From Lysinibacillus antri (GTDB lineage Bacteria; Bacillota; Bacilli; Bacillales_A; Planococcaceae): DNA of 64,000 bases. Position numbers and translations under genes: made by a program. Location of the stretch: NCBI RefSeq assembly GCF_003977595.1, contig NZ_RYYR01000002.1:1-64000 (forward strand), read 5' to 3'. Shown here piece by piece: positions 1-8,930 of this stretch (the first letter of the stretch is position 1; every line of letters starts with the position of its first letter). The notes below the pieces were generated by a model. It ran no database searches and was not told the origin of the DNA. It worked only from the letters and a program-made list of their open reading frames with translations.

Positions 1-8
1 TATAAAAT

Positions 9-50
9 AATAGCCTTCAATCCAAAAAAAGCAGTGGATTGAAGGCTATT
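9..50 (-). terminator. Rho-independent terminator of the zinc-ribbon gene
   Basis: A perfect 15-bp inverted repeat (9-23 with 36-50) flanks a 12-base loop. Read on the minus strand it is followed by a short T-rich stretch (8-1). It lies downstream of the minus-strand gene that ends at 97. Confidence 0.8.
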
Positions 51-96
51 CGCCGTGCGTGCCGGAAGGTGCGTTATTTTTTATTTCGGGCTTACT

Positions 97-435
97 TTAG
101 ATTTTCTTAACAAACTCTGATTTCAACTTCATCGCACCAAAGCCATCAATCTTACAATCAATATTATGATCGCCCTCGACTAAACGAATATTTTTTACCT
201 TTGTCCCAATCTTTAATGTAGAAGAGCTCCCTTTTACTTTCAAATCTTTGATGACAGAAACTGTATCCCCATCGACTAAAAGATTGCCATTCGCATCTTT
301 TACTACAAGTCCTTCTTCTTCAGTTTGTTGTCCCTCCGCCCATTCATATGCACATTCTGGACAAATATAAAGATCCCCATCTTGGTACGTATATTCTGAA
401 TTACATTTCGGACAATTTGGTAAACCCATTTCCAA
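97..435 (-). CDS. yjdM: PhnA/YjdM-family zinc ribbon protein
   Basis: 112 residues, close to the usual length of this family. The N-terminus has a zinc ribbon with paired cysteines C8/C11 and C25/C28. The rest is a small beta-rich PhnA domain ([10 protein letters not shown]...[15 protein letters not shown]). The family was first linked to alkylphosphonate use, but it is widespread and no enzymatic role has been settled. The gene stands alone, with a strong hairpin terminator immediately downstream. An A/G-rich ribosome site precedes the ATG. Family assignment is firm; function is unknown. Confidence 0.85.
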   Translation of the reverse strand: MEMGLPNCPKCNSEYTYQDGDLYICPECAYEWAEGQQTEEEGLVVKDANGNLLVDGDTVSVIKDLKVKGSSSTLKIGTKVKNIRLVEGDHNIDCKIDGFGAMKLKSEFVKKI

Positions 436-549
436 TCTCCTCCAATTATTATATTAAACACCTATATTAGTATAATGGAGGTCTTTATTACTTTTCAATT
501 AAATATAGTGAAATGTACGAGTTGTGAGTATAAACAGATAACAATTATA

Positions 550-1317
550 CTATTTTTTATCTACTTGCCCATACCAAAACATAGTACCGATTAAAATCGC
601 TCCACCAATAATGTTTCCAATGGATACGGGAATTAAATTTGCAAAAAACCCGCCTACTGTTACAAGCTCACTATGCGGAATCATCAGGGCTAATGATAAA
701 AGTGTCATATTGGCTACACTATGTTCAAACCCAGCCGTGATAAATGGATAAATACAACAGAAAATCATAACCAATTTCGCTGATTCACTTTTTAGTCTAA
801 AGGAACACCAAGTTGCTAAACAGACCAGTACATTACATAAGATCCCCCGAAATAGCAATTCCCAAAAAGGAGCATTCATCTTGATCGATGCTATTTTGTC
901 AATATAATTTCCAATAGCCCCTTCATGCAATCCTGTCATAAAGTATAAAAACGCACATAATATAGAGCCAATTAAATTCCCTATAAAGCTTGCGATCCAA
1001 ATTTTCATCGTGTCCATCCATGTTGTTGTCTTTTCCAACATTCCGGCCGTCATAATGAGGTGATTACCCGTAAATAAATCAGCCCCACCCATGATGACCA
1101 TACTTAAAGCAACACCAAATGAAATCCCTTGAATAATTTTCATATAAGGACTTCCAACAGGATCAAGTAAGCCACCGATTGTAATTAAGATAATAATGCC
1201 AAACCCAACAAATATTCCGCCTAACATTGTTAACATGAGATAGCTTATTTTACTTTTGTTTAAAGTTGTTACTCTCGTTATTGCAGCATTCGAGAGTACC
1301 TCAAATGTTTCGCGCAT
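550..1317 (-). CDS. Formate/nitrite transporter (FNT) family channel
   Basis: 255 residues with about six hydrophobic segments, as expected for a pentameric FNT channel in the cytoplasmic membrane. FNT hallmarks are visible: the GGADLFTGNH segment in the N-terminal half and GFEHSVANM in the C-terminal half. Family members carry formate, nitrite or hydrosulfide. The sequence alone does not choose between FocA-, NirC- and YrhG-like substrates. No formate or nitrite enzyme gene is nearby, so context does not help. Single gene, followed by the separate PhnA-like gene on the same strand. Confidence 0.88.
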   Translation of the reverse strand: MRETFEVLSNAAITRVTTLNKSKISYLMLTMLGGIFVGFGIIILITIGGLLDPVGSPYMKIIQGISFGVALSMVIMGGADLFTGNHLIMTAGMLEKTTTWMDTMKIWIASFIGNLIGSILCAFLYFMTGLHEGAIGNYIDKIASIKMNAPFWELLFRGILCNVLVCLATWCSFRLKSESAKLVMIFCCIYPFITAGFEHSVANMTLLSLALMIPHSELVTVGGFFANLIPVSIGNIIGGAILIGTMFWYGQVDKK

Positions 1318-1434
1318 ATTTTAAACCTTCTTTATGTATATTGGAAAATTTTATAATTCCTTATATGATTATACATTGGTAACGAGTAATAGAATAGATT
1401 TCTTTGTGACGCGCTTTACAAACCCCAAAAGAAA

Positions 1435-1458
1435 AAACACCCCATTGCTAGAGTGTTT
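1435..1458 (-). terminator. Terminator of yhaM
   Basis: An 8-bp stem (1435-1442 with 1451-1458, one G-T pair) is followed on the minus strand by a T-rich run. It starts 7 bases beyond the yhaM stop codon. Confidence 0.75.
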
Positions 1459-1465
1459 AAATAGG

Positions 1466-2404
1466 TTATTCAAATGTCGGCTTGTAGAAAGATCGGTTAT
1501 CTAATGCAAAAATTCTTTCTGTAAATTCGCCTTGTTTTGTTTTCGATAATGCTCTTGTTAACATATTCATTTTTGCATCGACATTGTCAATGTAATGAAG
1601 AATTTCAGCTTCTTGAATCATTGGTTTTTTCGGACTTCCCCATTCTTCCTTCCCATGATGAGAAAGAACGATATGTTTTAAAACCATTACTTCTTCGCCT
1701 TCAATGCCTAATTCTTTTGCAGCCTGACCAATTTCGTCAACCATGATCGTAATATGCCCTAACAAGTTCCCTTCAGTGGTATACGATGTAGCAATTGGTC
1801 CTGTTAATTCCTTCACTTTTCCAATATCGTGTAAAATAATACCTGAATATATTAAATCACGGTTTAGTGATGGATAAAGGTCACAAATTGATTTTCCAAG
1901 TCGTAGCATTGAAACAACGTGATCTAGTAAACCAGAAGCGTAATCGTGATGATTTTTAGACGCTGCAGGAAAAACCGTTAACTCAGATTGATACTTTTTG
2001 ATTAGGAATCTAGTAATACGAGAAATATTTGCATTTTTTATTTCAAAGAAGAATTGCATTAATTCATCGTATAGTTCCTCTTTTGGTGTAGACGAAGATG
2101 GAAGTAAATCGTTTATTTGAACCCCTTCATCTGCACGTGCTATACGGATTTGTTTTATTCGTAATTGATTTTTCCCACGATAGTCATGAATTTCCCCACC
2201 AACGTGTACAATGACTTCAGGACGATACATATTTTCATGTTCATCATTTGTGTCCCAAAGTTTGGCTTCAATATCCCCACTCTTATCTTGTAAGATGAGT
2301 GTCATGAAAGGTTTCCCGACTGTCGTAACTCCTTTTGTTGCTTGTTTAATTAATAAAAACTGACTTACTGGTTCACCCGCTTGGAGTTTTGTAATTCCTT
2401 TCAT
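1466..2404 (-). CDS. yhaM: 3'-5' exoribonuclease YhaM
   Basis: 312 residues, close to B. subtilis YhaM. An N-terminal OB-fold nucleic-acid-binding domain (about residues 12-90) precedes an HD-type metal-dependent phosphohydrolase domain. Metal-binding residues are visible at H162 (in LLDHVVSM) and H192-D193 (in IILHDIGK). The enzyme trims single-stranded RNA from the 3' end in the cytoplasm and takes part in mRNA and small-RNA turnover. The ATG is preceded by a usable ribosome site (AAAGGAGTG). A small YhzD-like gene diverges from it, as in related genomes. Confidence 0.93.
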   Translation of the reverse strand: MKGITKLQAGEPVSQFLLIKQATKGVTTVGKPFMTLILQDKSGDIEAKLWDTNDEHENMYRPEVIVHVGGEIHDYRGKNQLRIKQIRIARADEGVQINDLLPSSSTPKEELYDELMQFFFEIKNANISRITRFLIKKYQSELTVFPAASKNHHDYASGLLDHVVSMLRLGKSICDLYPSLNRDLIYSGIILHDIGKVKELTGPIATSYTTEGNLLGHITIMVDEIGQAAKELGIEGEEVMVLKHIVLSHHGKEEWGSPKKPMIQEAEILHYIDNVDAKMNMLTRALSKTKQGEFTERIFALDNRSFYKPTFE

Positions 2405-2606
2405 AGAGAAAACACTCCTTTGTTTCTTTTGTTACTTTTCTTAAGCTCATAAAACGATACCTATATTGTAACATGCACATACCCTTTTAACGATTGAAAA
2501 GATAAATTAAAAGTAATTTGTATCCAGTTTCCGCTACCTTTTAAGCGATTCATTACAAATATTCTTGTATAATGTATTTATCTTCTATTTACAAGGGGGC
2601 TTATTT

Positions 2607-2792
2607 ATGGAAAACTATCGATTTACAGCATTCGAAAAAACAGGGGAAATCTTATTTGATGAAGTGTGGAATTTTGAAAACGATGAAGCGGCTAAAATGG
2701 AAGGTCAAAAGCAAATAGAGGAAAAAGGGGTAGCCGAAAAAACCCATCGCCTCGTGAACTCTGCAGGAAAGCTATTATTATTTCATGTATAA
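2607..2792 (+). CDS. YhzD-like small protein
   Basis: 61 residues beginning MENYRFTAFEKTGE. An in-frame upstream ATG at 2565 exists, but 2607 has the strong ribosome site (AAGGGGG, 7-8 bases upstream) and gives the length expected for the YhzD-like family. The protein is acidic and soluble, with no recognised catalytic residues. It is divergent from yhaM, which fits the YhzD assignment by context. No function is known. The gene ends in a hairpin shared with the convergent crotonase gene. Confidence 0.7.
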   Translation: MENYRFTAFEKTGEILFDEVWNFENDEAAKMEGQKQIEEKGVAEKTHRLVNSAGKLLLFHV

Positions 2793-2798
2793 AGAAAA

Positions 2799-2821
2799 GA
2801 GGTGGCAATTTACGCCACCTC
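2799..2821. terminator. Bidirectional terminator between yhzD-like and crotonase genes
   Basis: An 8-bp perfect stem (2799-2806 with 2814-2821) sits between two convergent genes. Its right arm contains part of the crotonase stop codon. The minus strand has a T-rich tail; the plus-strand tail is weaker. Confidence 0.75.
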
Positions 2822-3602
2822 ATTTCCCTTTAAATTGCTGTGTTCGTTTCTCAATGAATGCCTTAATACCTTCCAAATGATCTTCCGTTTTTCGCATTCT
2901 CTTTTGGGCTTCTGCTTCCATTTTCAAAATATTTTTCAGCTCTGGCAATTTTTGCTCATGCAAAATGGACTTTGTTTCCAGCACTGCCAATATAGGAGAT
3001 GCTAAAAACTTCCCAACAATTTGATCAACCGTCGAATCGAGCTCACCTTCGACTACTACTTGATCAATTAACCCATGTTTAAGCGCTTCATTCGGATCCA
3101 TAATATTCCCTTGCCAGATCATTTGTTTTGCTTTTGGTATACCTACTCTTTCCTTCAAAAAGAAATGTCCACCACCATCTGGAACAAGTCCAACTCCGAT
3201 GAAATTCATCGCAAGCTTACTATTTTCCTCCGCAACCAAAACATCACAACCAAGTGCAATACTAAAGCCTAAGCCAGCAGCAGCTCCTTTAATTTGCGCA
3301 ATCGTCACCATAGGCAATTGGTATAACGCGAGAACCATTCTAGTTAAATAACTCATAACAATTTCAAAATCTACAGGGTCACCTGATGTCAACATCATTT
3401 TTATGTCACCACCAGCCGAGAAAATTTTCCCTTCTCCCTTGATGACTAAAATTTGGACTTCTGGGTTTTCCTTTAAAAACTCAAAACAATCTGCTAACTC
3501 TTGCATCATTAATAAATTCATTGTATTTGCAACATCTGGCCTGTTGAAGGTTAACGTTGCGCGACGATCTGCAATATCCACTTTAATTGTTTCATATGCC
3601 AT
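2820..3602 (-). CDS. Enoyl-CoA hydratase/isomerase family protein (YhaR-like)
   Basis: 260 residues with the crotonase fold. The oxyanion-hole segments SAGGDIKMM (about 62-70) and KGAAAGLGFS (105-114) are present. The two catalytic glutamates of true enoyl-CoA hydratases appear to be replaced: S114 and N133 occupy the likely positions. A VPDGG motif with D142 is present, as in PaaG/isomerase-type members, so isomerase-like chemistry is more likely than hydration (inference). The start at 3602 was chosen over an upstream ATG because GGGGGG lies 8 bases ahead of it. Context (yhaM region) matches B. subtilis yhaR. Confidence 0.85.
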   Translation of the reverse strand: MAYETIKVDIADRRATLTFNRPDVANTMNLLMMQELADCFEFLKENPEVQILVIKGEGKIFSAGGDIKMMLTSGDPVDFEIVMSYLTRMVLALYQLPMVTIAQIKGAAAGLGFSIALGCDVLVAEENSKLAMNFIGVGLVPDGGGHFFLKERVGIPKAKQMIWQGNIMDPNEALKHGLIDQVVVEGELDSTVDQIVGKFLASPILAVLETKSILHEQKLPELKNILKMEAEAQKRMRKTEDHLEGIKAFIEKRTQQFKGK

Positions 3603-3911
3603 AGTAATTCCCCCCACTAGTATGAATAGCGATTCATTCCTTATATCTTTCAACAAATAAATGACATTTCCTTTATTTACTTAAATATTTCCCCTATTCC
3701 TTCTCCATTAAACAAATCTCCCTTTCATACGAAATAACATGAATTTTTAGAATTTAAAGATTGGGCTATAAAATACATGAAATATTCGTTTTATTTGCAC
3801 ATAATTCGACACTGCTATTCTATCAATATTTTTCGAAAATCATAAAAATATTCAGATTTCTCAACTTTCTCCCAAAGTTTAAATAAATATTAACTTTTTA
3901 TTAAAAGTCTA

Positions 3912-3958
3912 AATTCACGAACTTTAAAGAGAATAAAGCTATACAACGTTCGTGAATT
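3912..3958. repeat. 11-bp perfect inverted repeat in the long gap upstream of serA
   Basis: AATTCACGAAC at 3912-3922 is repeated in inverted form at 3948-3958 with a 25-base AT-rich loop. No T-run follows, so it is not a typical terminator. It lies about 55 bp upstream of the serA promoter -35 box and could be a regulator site or a cruciform. The rest of the gap from 3603 to 4012 is AT-rich and I see no gene in it. Confidence 0.5.
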
Positions 3959-4012
3959 AGGTAAAAATTGAAGCGTTTTCAATACGATAATTAATTTTTT
4001 TCCTAAAATCTG

Positions 4013-4041
4013 TTGACAAAGTGCGAACATAGGAATATGAT
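4013..4041 (+). promoter_or_regulatory. SigA-type promoter of the serA leader
   Basis: TTGACA (4013-4018) and TATGAT (4036-4041) are separated by 17 bp. Transcription would begin near 4048, just ahead of T-box stem I. Confidence 0.85.
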
Positions 4042-4064
4042 GTTAACAATTAAATCAACGAAAA

Positions 4065-4342
4065 ATATTATGATGGAGACATGCTAAATCGCAAGAATCT
4101 TAAGAGAGCTGATGGTTGGTGCAAATCAGTGTTGTCTACGATTGTAGTTCCACTCCTGAATAGATTGGCGGAAATTTTCCAGTATGCCAAATCCGTGTCG
4201 TGCACGTTACGCATTTGCTTTCGAGGTTGTACGAATAATTTTCAAAATATTCGGCAACAAAAAAGGGTGGTACCGCGTAAGAAATGTTAATTTTGCCTTT
4301 CGCCCCTTACATCTATGTAGGGAGTGGAAGGCTTTTTATTTT
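4065..4342 (+). promoter_or_regulatory. T-box riboswitch leader of serA, serine specifier
   Basis: Stem I base pairs GGAG (4075-4078) with CTCC (4153-4156). The AG-rich box and the GGTTGGTGCAAATC distal region lie between them. The triplet TCC (4149-4151), followed by A and then the basal stem, is the likely specifier, a serine codon. The T-box core GGGTGGTACCGCG is at 4265-4277. The terminator stem is 4295-4310 with 4317-4332, followed by a T-run. Uncharged tRNA-Ser should stabilise the antiterminator and raise serA expression. One caveat: UGGU would meet the usual G discriminator of tRNA-Ser through a wobble pair. Confidence 0.88.
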
Positions 4343-4496
4343 ATTTAAAGAAAGGAGTAGACCTTACAACAATTTTTTTCTAACATTCGATTCCTCCTAG
4401 TTAACCAAACTAGTGAATAAAAATATAGATATATTCATATCTACACAAAATTATCAAAATACTTAAAATCATTTATTTAAAGGGAGAGTTTTACAC

Positions 4497-6116
4497 ATGG
4501 TAACAAAATTAGAAACAGCAACTAACGTAATTAATGTATTTATCGCGGATCCACTAAGTGAAGATGGTATTTTCCCTCTTCGTCAAGAAACAAACTTAAA
4601 CTTAAACGTTATTATTGATACTGGTCTTACTCCAGAACAATTAATTGCCAAAATTGAAGATGTAGATGTGTTACTTGTACGTAGCCAAACGAAAGTAACG
4701 CGTGAAATTATTCAAGCTGCGAAAAATTTAAAATTAATCGGTCGTGCTGGTGTTGGTGTAGATAACATCGACCTTAACGCCGCTACAGAACACGGTATTA
4801 TCGTAGTTAACGCTCCAGATGGTAACACGAACTCTGCTGCTGAACATACAATTGCGATGATGACTTCATTAGCTCGTCATATCCCACAAGCTTATAACGC
4901 ATTAAAAAATGGTGTATGGGATCGTAAAACGTATGTAGGTGTTGAGCTTAAAAACAAAACTTTAGGTGTTGTTGGTTTCGGTCGTATCGGTGCTGAAGTG
5001 GCATACCGCGCAAAAGGTCAACGTATGGAAGTATTAGCATACGACCCATTCTTAACTGAAGAACGTGCAAAAGAACTTGGTGTAACAAAAGCAACTGTTG
5101 AAGAAATTTGTGTTGCTGCTGATTTCATTACAGTGCATACACCATTATTACCTGAAACACGTAACTTATTTAACAAAGAAAAATTCGCGATGATGAAAAA
5201 CGGCGTACGCATCATTAACTGTGCGCGCGGTGGAATCATTAACGAAGATGATTTATATGATGCAATCGTAGAAGGTAAAGTAGCAGGTGCTGCACTTGAC
5301 GTATTCCTTGAAGAACCAGCAACAGATCATAAATTATTAACATTACCACAAGTAATTGCAACGCCACACTTAGGTGCTTCTACTATTGAAGCGCAAGAAT
5401 CTGTTGCAGTTGACGTTTCTAACGACATTATTAAATTCTATAAAACTGGTACTGTTACAAACCCAGTAAACATGCCGTCAATTCCAAAAGAGTTACTTGC
5501 TCAAGTTGAACCATTCTTTGATTTAGCTGAAAAATTAGGTTCATTCTTATCTCAAGTAACAGAAGAAGCAATTAAAGAAGTAAACGTTTCTTATGCTGGT
5601 GAAGTGGCAAACTACGATGTTCGTCCATTAACTTCAAATGCACTTAAAGGTTTACTAAAGAAAAACCACGGCGAAAATGTTAATGACGTAAATGCTCGTT
5701 ACTTATCTGAACGTATCGGCGTTAAAATTAACGAACATAAAACTACAACTGCAAAAGGTTTCACAAACTTAATTACGGTTGAAATTAAAACAGTTAACGA
5801 AGTACACACGGTTGCAGGTACATTATTAAATGGTTTAGGTGCTCGTATCGTAAAAGTAGAAAACTATGTAGTTGACGTTGTTCCACAAGGTCACTTACTA
5901 TACATCAAAAACACGGACAAACCAGGTGCAATCGGGCGTGTAGCAACTAAGTTAGCTGAAAAAGATATCAATATCGCTACAATGCAAGTTGGACGTGACC
6001 AAGTTGGTGGTACTGCCGTGATGATGTTAACAATTGACAACGATGTAACTGCTGAAGATTTAGCGTACGTTGGTCAACTTGAAAATATCGACGAAGTAAA
6101 AGCAATTACTCTATAA
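4497..6116 (+). CDS. serA: D-3-phosphoglycerate dehydrogenase
   Basis: 539 residues. It oxidises 3-phosphoglycerate to 3-phosphohydroxypyruvate with NAD, the first step of serine synthesis. The substrate and NAD domains carry GRAGVGVDN (82-90) and the dinucleotide loop GFGRIG (160-165). Catalytic residues are visible as R244 (NCARGG), a glutamate in DVFLEEPA (about 272) and H291 (ATPHLGAST). An allosteric intervening domain follows from about residue 330, and a C-terminal ACT domain begins near 465, suggesting feedback by serine or a related effector. The ribosome site AGGGAGAG precedes the ATG. The T-box leader ends 155 bases upstream. Confidence 0.96.
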   Translation: MVTKLETATNVINVFIADPLSEDGIFPLRQETNLNLNVIIDTGLTPEQLIAKIEDVDVLLVRSQTKVTREIIQAAKNLKLIGRAGVGVDNIDLNAATEHGIIVVNAPDGNTNSAAEHTIAMMTSLARHIPQAYNALKNGVWDRKTYVGVELKNKTLGVVGFGRIGAEVAYRAKGQRMEVLAYDPFLTEERAKELGVTKATVEEICVAADFITVHTPLLPETRNLFNKEKFAMMKNGVRIINCARGGIINEDDLYDAIVEGKVAGAALDVFLEEPATDHKLLTLPQVIATPHLGASTIEAQESVAVDVSNDIIKFYKTGTVTNPVNMPSIPKELLAQVEPFFDLAEKLGSFLSQVTEEAIKEVNVSYAGEVANYDVRPLTSNALKGLLKKNHGENVNDVNARYLSERIGVKINEHKTTTAKGFTNLITVEIKTVNEVHTVAGTLLNGLGARIVKVENYVVDVVPQGHLLYIKNTDKPGAIGRVATKLAEKDINIATMQVGRDQVGGTAVMMLTIDNDVTAEDLAYVGQLENIDEVKAITL

Positions 6117-6128
6117 ATTGGTTGAAGG

Positions 6129-6161
6129 GGGAATCCGAAATATCGGATTTCCTCCTTTTTT
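6129..6161 (+). terminator. Terminator of serA
   Basis: A 10-bp stem (6129-6138 with 6143-6152) with a 4-base loop is followed by CTCC and a T-run ending near 6161. Confidence 0.88.
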
Positions 6162-6190
6162 AATTGCAGTAAGTTTTCAGAATTGCTCGG

Positions 6191-6201
6191 GTGCCGGGCA
6201 C
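6191..6201. repeat. GTGCC-G-GGCAC short palindrome
   Basis: An 11-base hyphenated palindrome lies just upstream of the yteA-like gene. A one-base variant lies right after yheE at 14550-14560. Both are intergenic. Confidence 0.5.
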
Positions 6202-6248
6202 TAATAAATTCCTTTCTTTCGCCCATACTATTTATAAGAAAGGGCGTG

Positions 6249-6935
6249 GTGGTCATTTTAACCGAAAATCAAAAATCAACTTTAAAAAAGATGCTCCTTG
6301 AACAAAAGGAATCATTAGTTCGCGATTCTGATTATGATGAAAAATATTTAGAGCGCGGCAGTTTACGTGATTCTGTTGATGAACTATCCACAGTAGATAA
6401 TCATCCGGCCGATTTAGGTACTGAATTGTATGAACGTGAAAAAGACATGGCGTTAAAAGTTCATGATGAAGATGAGTTAGCAAAAGTAAATGCAGCTTTA
6501 GAAAAAATGGATAACGGTACATATGGAGTTTGTGAAGTATGTCATGAAGATATTCCATATGAGCGTTTAGAGGCGTTACCTTTTACAGCCTTTTGTATTG
6601 AACACACTGATGCAAAATCAATTCCAAAAGATCGACCTGTTGAGGAGCAAGTCATACTTCCTCCTGTAGATAATTCATTTTCAGGGCGCGATGACAAAGA
6701 TGATATTCACGATTATGAAGATACTTTCCAACTAGTTGCAAAATATGGTACATCTGAAACCCCTTCTGATTTTGAAGGCGATTCGGATGACTACGGGGAT
6801 TTATATGATGATAATGAGGAAATTGCAACAAATGATGAATTTGAATCCTTCCATGTTTCTGAAGTCGATCAACTACAAGGTCAAATTTCAAAGCAAGAAA
6901 TTGAAGAGGCAAGGAAGTATGATTATTTGGAGTAA
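6249..6935 (+). CDS. yteA: YteA-family regulatory protein with TraR/DksA zinc finger
   Basis: About 228 residues. The N-terminal half is helical and charged. A DksA/TraR-like finger follows (CEVCHEDIPYERL ... FCIEH), with the fourth ligand a histidine rather than cysteine as in YteA proteins. The C-terminal half is strongly acidic. The family is sporulation-associated in Bacillus, and related proteins act on RNA polymerase, but the role here is unknown. The start is uncertain: GTG at 6249, GTG at 6246 and ATT at 6255 all lie behind AAGAAAGG, and no ATG is well placed. The nearest upstream ATG at 6183 lacks a ribosome site. Confidence 0.8.
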   Translation: MVILTENQKSTLKKMLLEQKESLVRDSDYDEKYLERGSLRDSVDELSTVDNHPADLGTELYEREKDMALKVHDEDELAKVNAALEKMDNGTYGVCEVCHEDIPYERLEALPFTAFCIEHTDAKSIPKDRPVEEQVILPPVDNSFSGRDDKDDIHDYEDTFQLVAKYGTSETPSDFEGDSDDYGDLYDDNEEIATNDEFESFHVSEVDQLQGQISKQEIEEARKYDYLE

Positions 6936-6954
6936 CTAATTTCCTATAATTGGA

Positions 6955-7062
6955 ATTACTCGCATTTTTTTATGAAATACTCGCGGTTTTAGCTTATTTA
7001 CTCGCACTTTTTAGAAGAATACTCGCGGATTACAGTAAAATACTCGCACTTCAAACTAAAAA
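6955..7062. repeat. 21-bp periodic cluster, keyword ACTCGC (5 copies)
   Basis: ACTCGC begins at 6958, 6979, 7000, 7021 and 7042, exactly 21 bp apart each time. The bases after it alternate AT, GG, AC, GG, AC and are then mostly TT. The remaining spacer bases differ. The cluster lies between the yteA-like stop and the terminator of the convergent HAD gene. Confidence 0.9.
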
Positions 7063-7100
7063 AGAAGGCATCTCCATTTAAATATAGAGATACCTTCTTT
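7061..7100 (-). terminator. Terminator of the HAD hydrolase gene
   Basis: A 14-base arm (7061-7074) pairs with 7087-7100 with one mismatch. Six T residues follow on the minus strand. It could also work for the convergent yteA-like gene. Confidence 0.85.
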
Positions 7101-7106
7101 AATTGA

Positions 7107-7895
7107 TTATAGAGTTTTCAATAAATTTAAAAACTCTGTAAGTGACGTAACTTCATATGTTGGCGTTACTTGTGTTTCGTTTCTATTGCCTTCACGGTTA
7201 ATCCATACATTTTTCATATTTACACGAGATGAACCTAAAATATCCGTATTTAAGTTGTCCCCTACCATGATGCCTTCGCTAGCAGTAATGCCTGCTTTGT
7301 CCATCATATATTCGAAAATGCTTGCATCTGGCTTTCCTTTTCCAAAGTCACCTGAAATAATAACATGATCAAAATATGGTGCAATTTCTGGTGTAATTTC
7401 AAGTTTTAAGTTTTGTAAGCTCGGTGCTCCATTTGTTAGTAATACTAATTTGTACTGGCCTTTTAATGTATCTAGAACCTGGTATGTGTCTTCATAAACG
7501 AATGGTGATTTTTTACGTTCTTCTACAAAACGTTCGCCAAGTTCTGCACCGAAAGCTTCATCTTCAATGCCGAACACTTTTAACCCATTTGTCCAAGCAT
7601 TTTTACGATAGGTTGGTACAATTTCTTTCATTTTTTGGAATGAATCGGTTGGGTCATCGAAAGTTCCCCAAAGTCCTTCAAATGGATTAATTCCAATTAG
7701 TACTGTATAATCATATGTTTCATACGATTCATATAATTTACGCGCTTCAACACGAACAGCTTCTTCCAAACTTTCTGGATCGATATCATATTTTGATGCA
7801 GCATATTCACATGTTTTTTCGAAGGCTGTTTTGATACTTTTTTTATCCCATAGCAATGTATCGTCTAAATCAAAGATAATCGTTGTAAGTGGCAT
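7107..7895 (-). CDS. HAD-superfamily hydrolase (YsaA-like phosphatase)
   Basis: 262 residues. HAD motif I is FDLDDT with nucleophile D9 and acid/base D11. Motif II is LLTNG, motif III the lysine in GKGKPD, and motif IV GDNLNTD. A helical cap follows motif I. The protein resembles YsaA/YjjG-type small-molecule phosphatases. Phosphoserine phosphatase would suit the nearby serA, but that is inference from position only; nucleotidase or broad phosphatase activity is equally possible. Single gene with its own terminator. Confidence 0.82.
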   Translation of the reverse strand: MPLTTIIFDLDDTLLWDKKSIKTAFEKTCEYAASKYDIDPESLEEAVRVEARKLYESYETYDYTVLIGINPFEGLWGTFDDPTDSFQKMKEIVPTYRKNAWTNGLKVFGIEDEAFGAELGERFVEERKKSPFVYEDTYQVLDTLKGQYKLVLLTNGAPSLQNLKLEITPEIAPYFDHVIISGDFGKGKPDASIFEYMMDKAGITASEGIMVGDNLNTDILGSSRVNMKNVWINREGNRNETQVTPTYEVTSLTEFLNLLKTL

Positions 7896-8184
7896 CTTAT
7901 TTCTCCTATGTAATGTAATTAAAACTATTTCTATTTTAACATGTTTTCAGAATTATTAGGATACACAATATGCGCATACTATGTAACACTTCTCTGCAAA
8001 TTGTAGAATTCGCGGAAACCGGGATAAGACTTATCAATAAATATGTGCGACTTCCACTTAATTGCAGTTATATCGCATTTTAAAATTGGGGGTTTTTAGA
8101 AAGTAATGAAATATTTTAACGTAGCATATGTTACACTGTTGTAGACGCAACACCTTACCTAGATGAAAGAGAGGAACTTTCAAT

Positions 8185-8799
8185 ATGTTAAAGAAATTTG
8201 CTGCAGATGCACTTGGATTATCGGATATTGGCAAAGTGATTGACCCTCAAGATTACGATAAAACCGAGTCCGATGATTATGTCTTACATGAAAAGGGAGA
8301 GAAAATTTACTTCCTTATCAAAACAAAAGCAGATGAATATTGCTTTACGAATCTTGCATTAATACATGTAGATGGCGATTCTGCTGTAAGTAAAAAACGT
8401 ACTTTAAAACGTTATGACTATAAATATAATAACATCCGTCACGTATCCCTAGAAACAGCAGGTACGATTGATCTTGATGTTGAAATTAAATTTACAATTG
8501 GGGAAACAGCATTAAGTATTGATATTAATAAAAACTTCGCTGAAAAAATTAGAGATTTATATAAAAGTTTAATTACAATCGAACGTATGATGCGTGAAAA
8601 TGAAAAAAACCGAAACTTTACGTTTGATAGCCTAGACTATGCGACAAGAAGTCTTTCCACATCCGGACATGGCCAAACATCACCAGCCGATTCATTTAAA
8701 TCCATTGCTGAATTTACGAATCAGTGGCTCAAAGAAAATAGTAAAACATATACAACAGAAGACTTTGGCGATGTATTTGATTTATTTATAAAAAATTAA
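8185..8799 (+). CDS. PH-domain protein, YvbH-like
   Basis: 204 residues, matching YvbH in length. The N-terminal 110 residues look like a bacterial pleckstrin-homology beta domain (YFLIKTKADEYCFTNLALIHVDGD, shown only in part here). A helical C-terminal region (about 120-204) resembles the YvbH oligomerisation extension. It has no signal peptide or membrane segment, so it should be cytosolic. The ATG has a clear ribosome site (AGAGAGGAAC). Function is unknown; it is a stand-alone gene with a strong terminator. Confidence 0.75.
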   Translation: MLKKFAADALGLSDIGKVIDPQDYDKTESDDYVLHEKGEKIYFLIKTKADEYCFTNLALIHVDGDSAVSKKRTLKRYDYKYNNIRHVSLETAGTIDLDVEIKFTIGETALSIDINKNFAEKIRDLYKSLITIERMMRENEKNRNFTFDSLDYATRSLSTSGHGQTSPADSFKSIAEFTNQWLKENSKTYTTEDFGDVFDLFIKN

Positions 8800-8808
8800 T
8801 GCATATAA

Positions 8809-8841
8809 AAAGAGGATGTCCAGAAGGCGGACATCCTCTTT
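8809..8841 (+). terminator. Terminator of the YvbH-like gene
   Basis: A perfect 13-bp stem (8809-8821 with 8829-8841) and a 7-base loop begin 10 bases after the stop codon. Confidence 0.85.
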
Positions 8842-8846
8842 GCTAT

Positions 8847-8930
8847 ATATTGACCAAATTCGACTAGTTATTTGCCATTCCCGTGAAATTATTTGCCAAC
8901 CATGGGAACTTATTAGCCAATACACCTTTT
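8847..8930. repeat. 21-bp periodic cluster, keyword TTATTTGCCA (3 clear copies, 1 degenerate)
   Basis: TTATTTGCCA starts at 8868 and 8889 and TTATTAGCCA at 8910, exactly 21 bp apart. A 7/10 match at 8847 keeps the same phase. The cluster lies between a terminator and the 3' end of the convergent DUF3006 gene. Confidence 0.85.

Noticed and set aside
4081-4290. Open frame in the serA leader
   Set aside because: It coincides with T-box stems and the T-box core; the conservation is of RNA structure, not protein.
6955-7062. CRISPR array
   Set aside because: The repeated words are only 6-10 bases, spacers are about 12 bases, and no cas genes are present. None of the six 21-bp clusters fits CRISPR dimensions.
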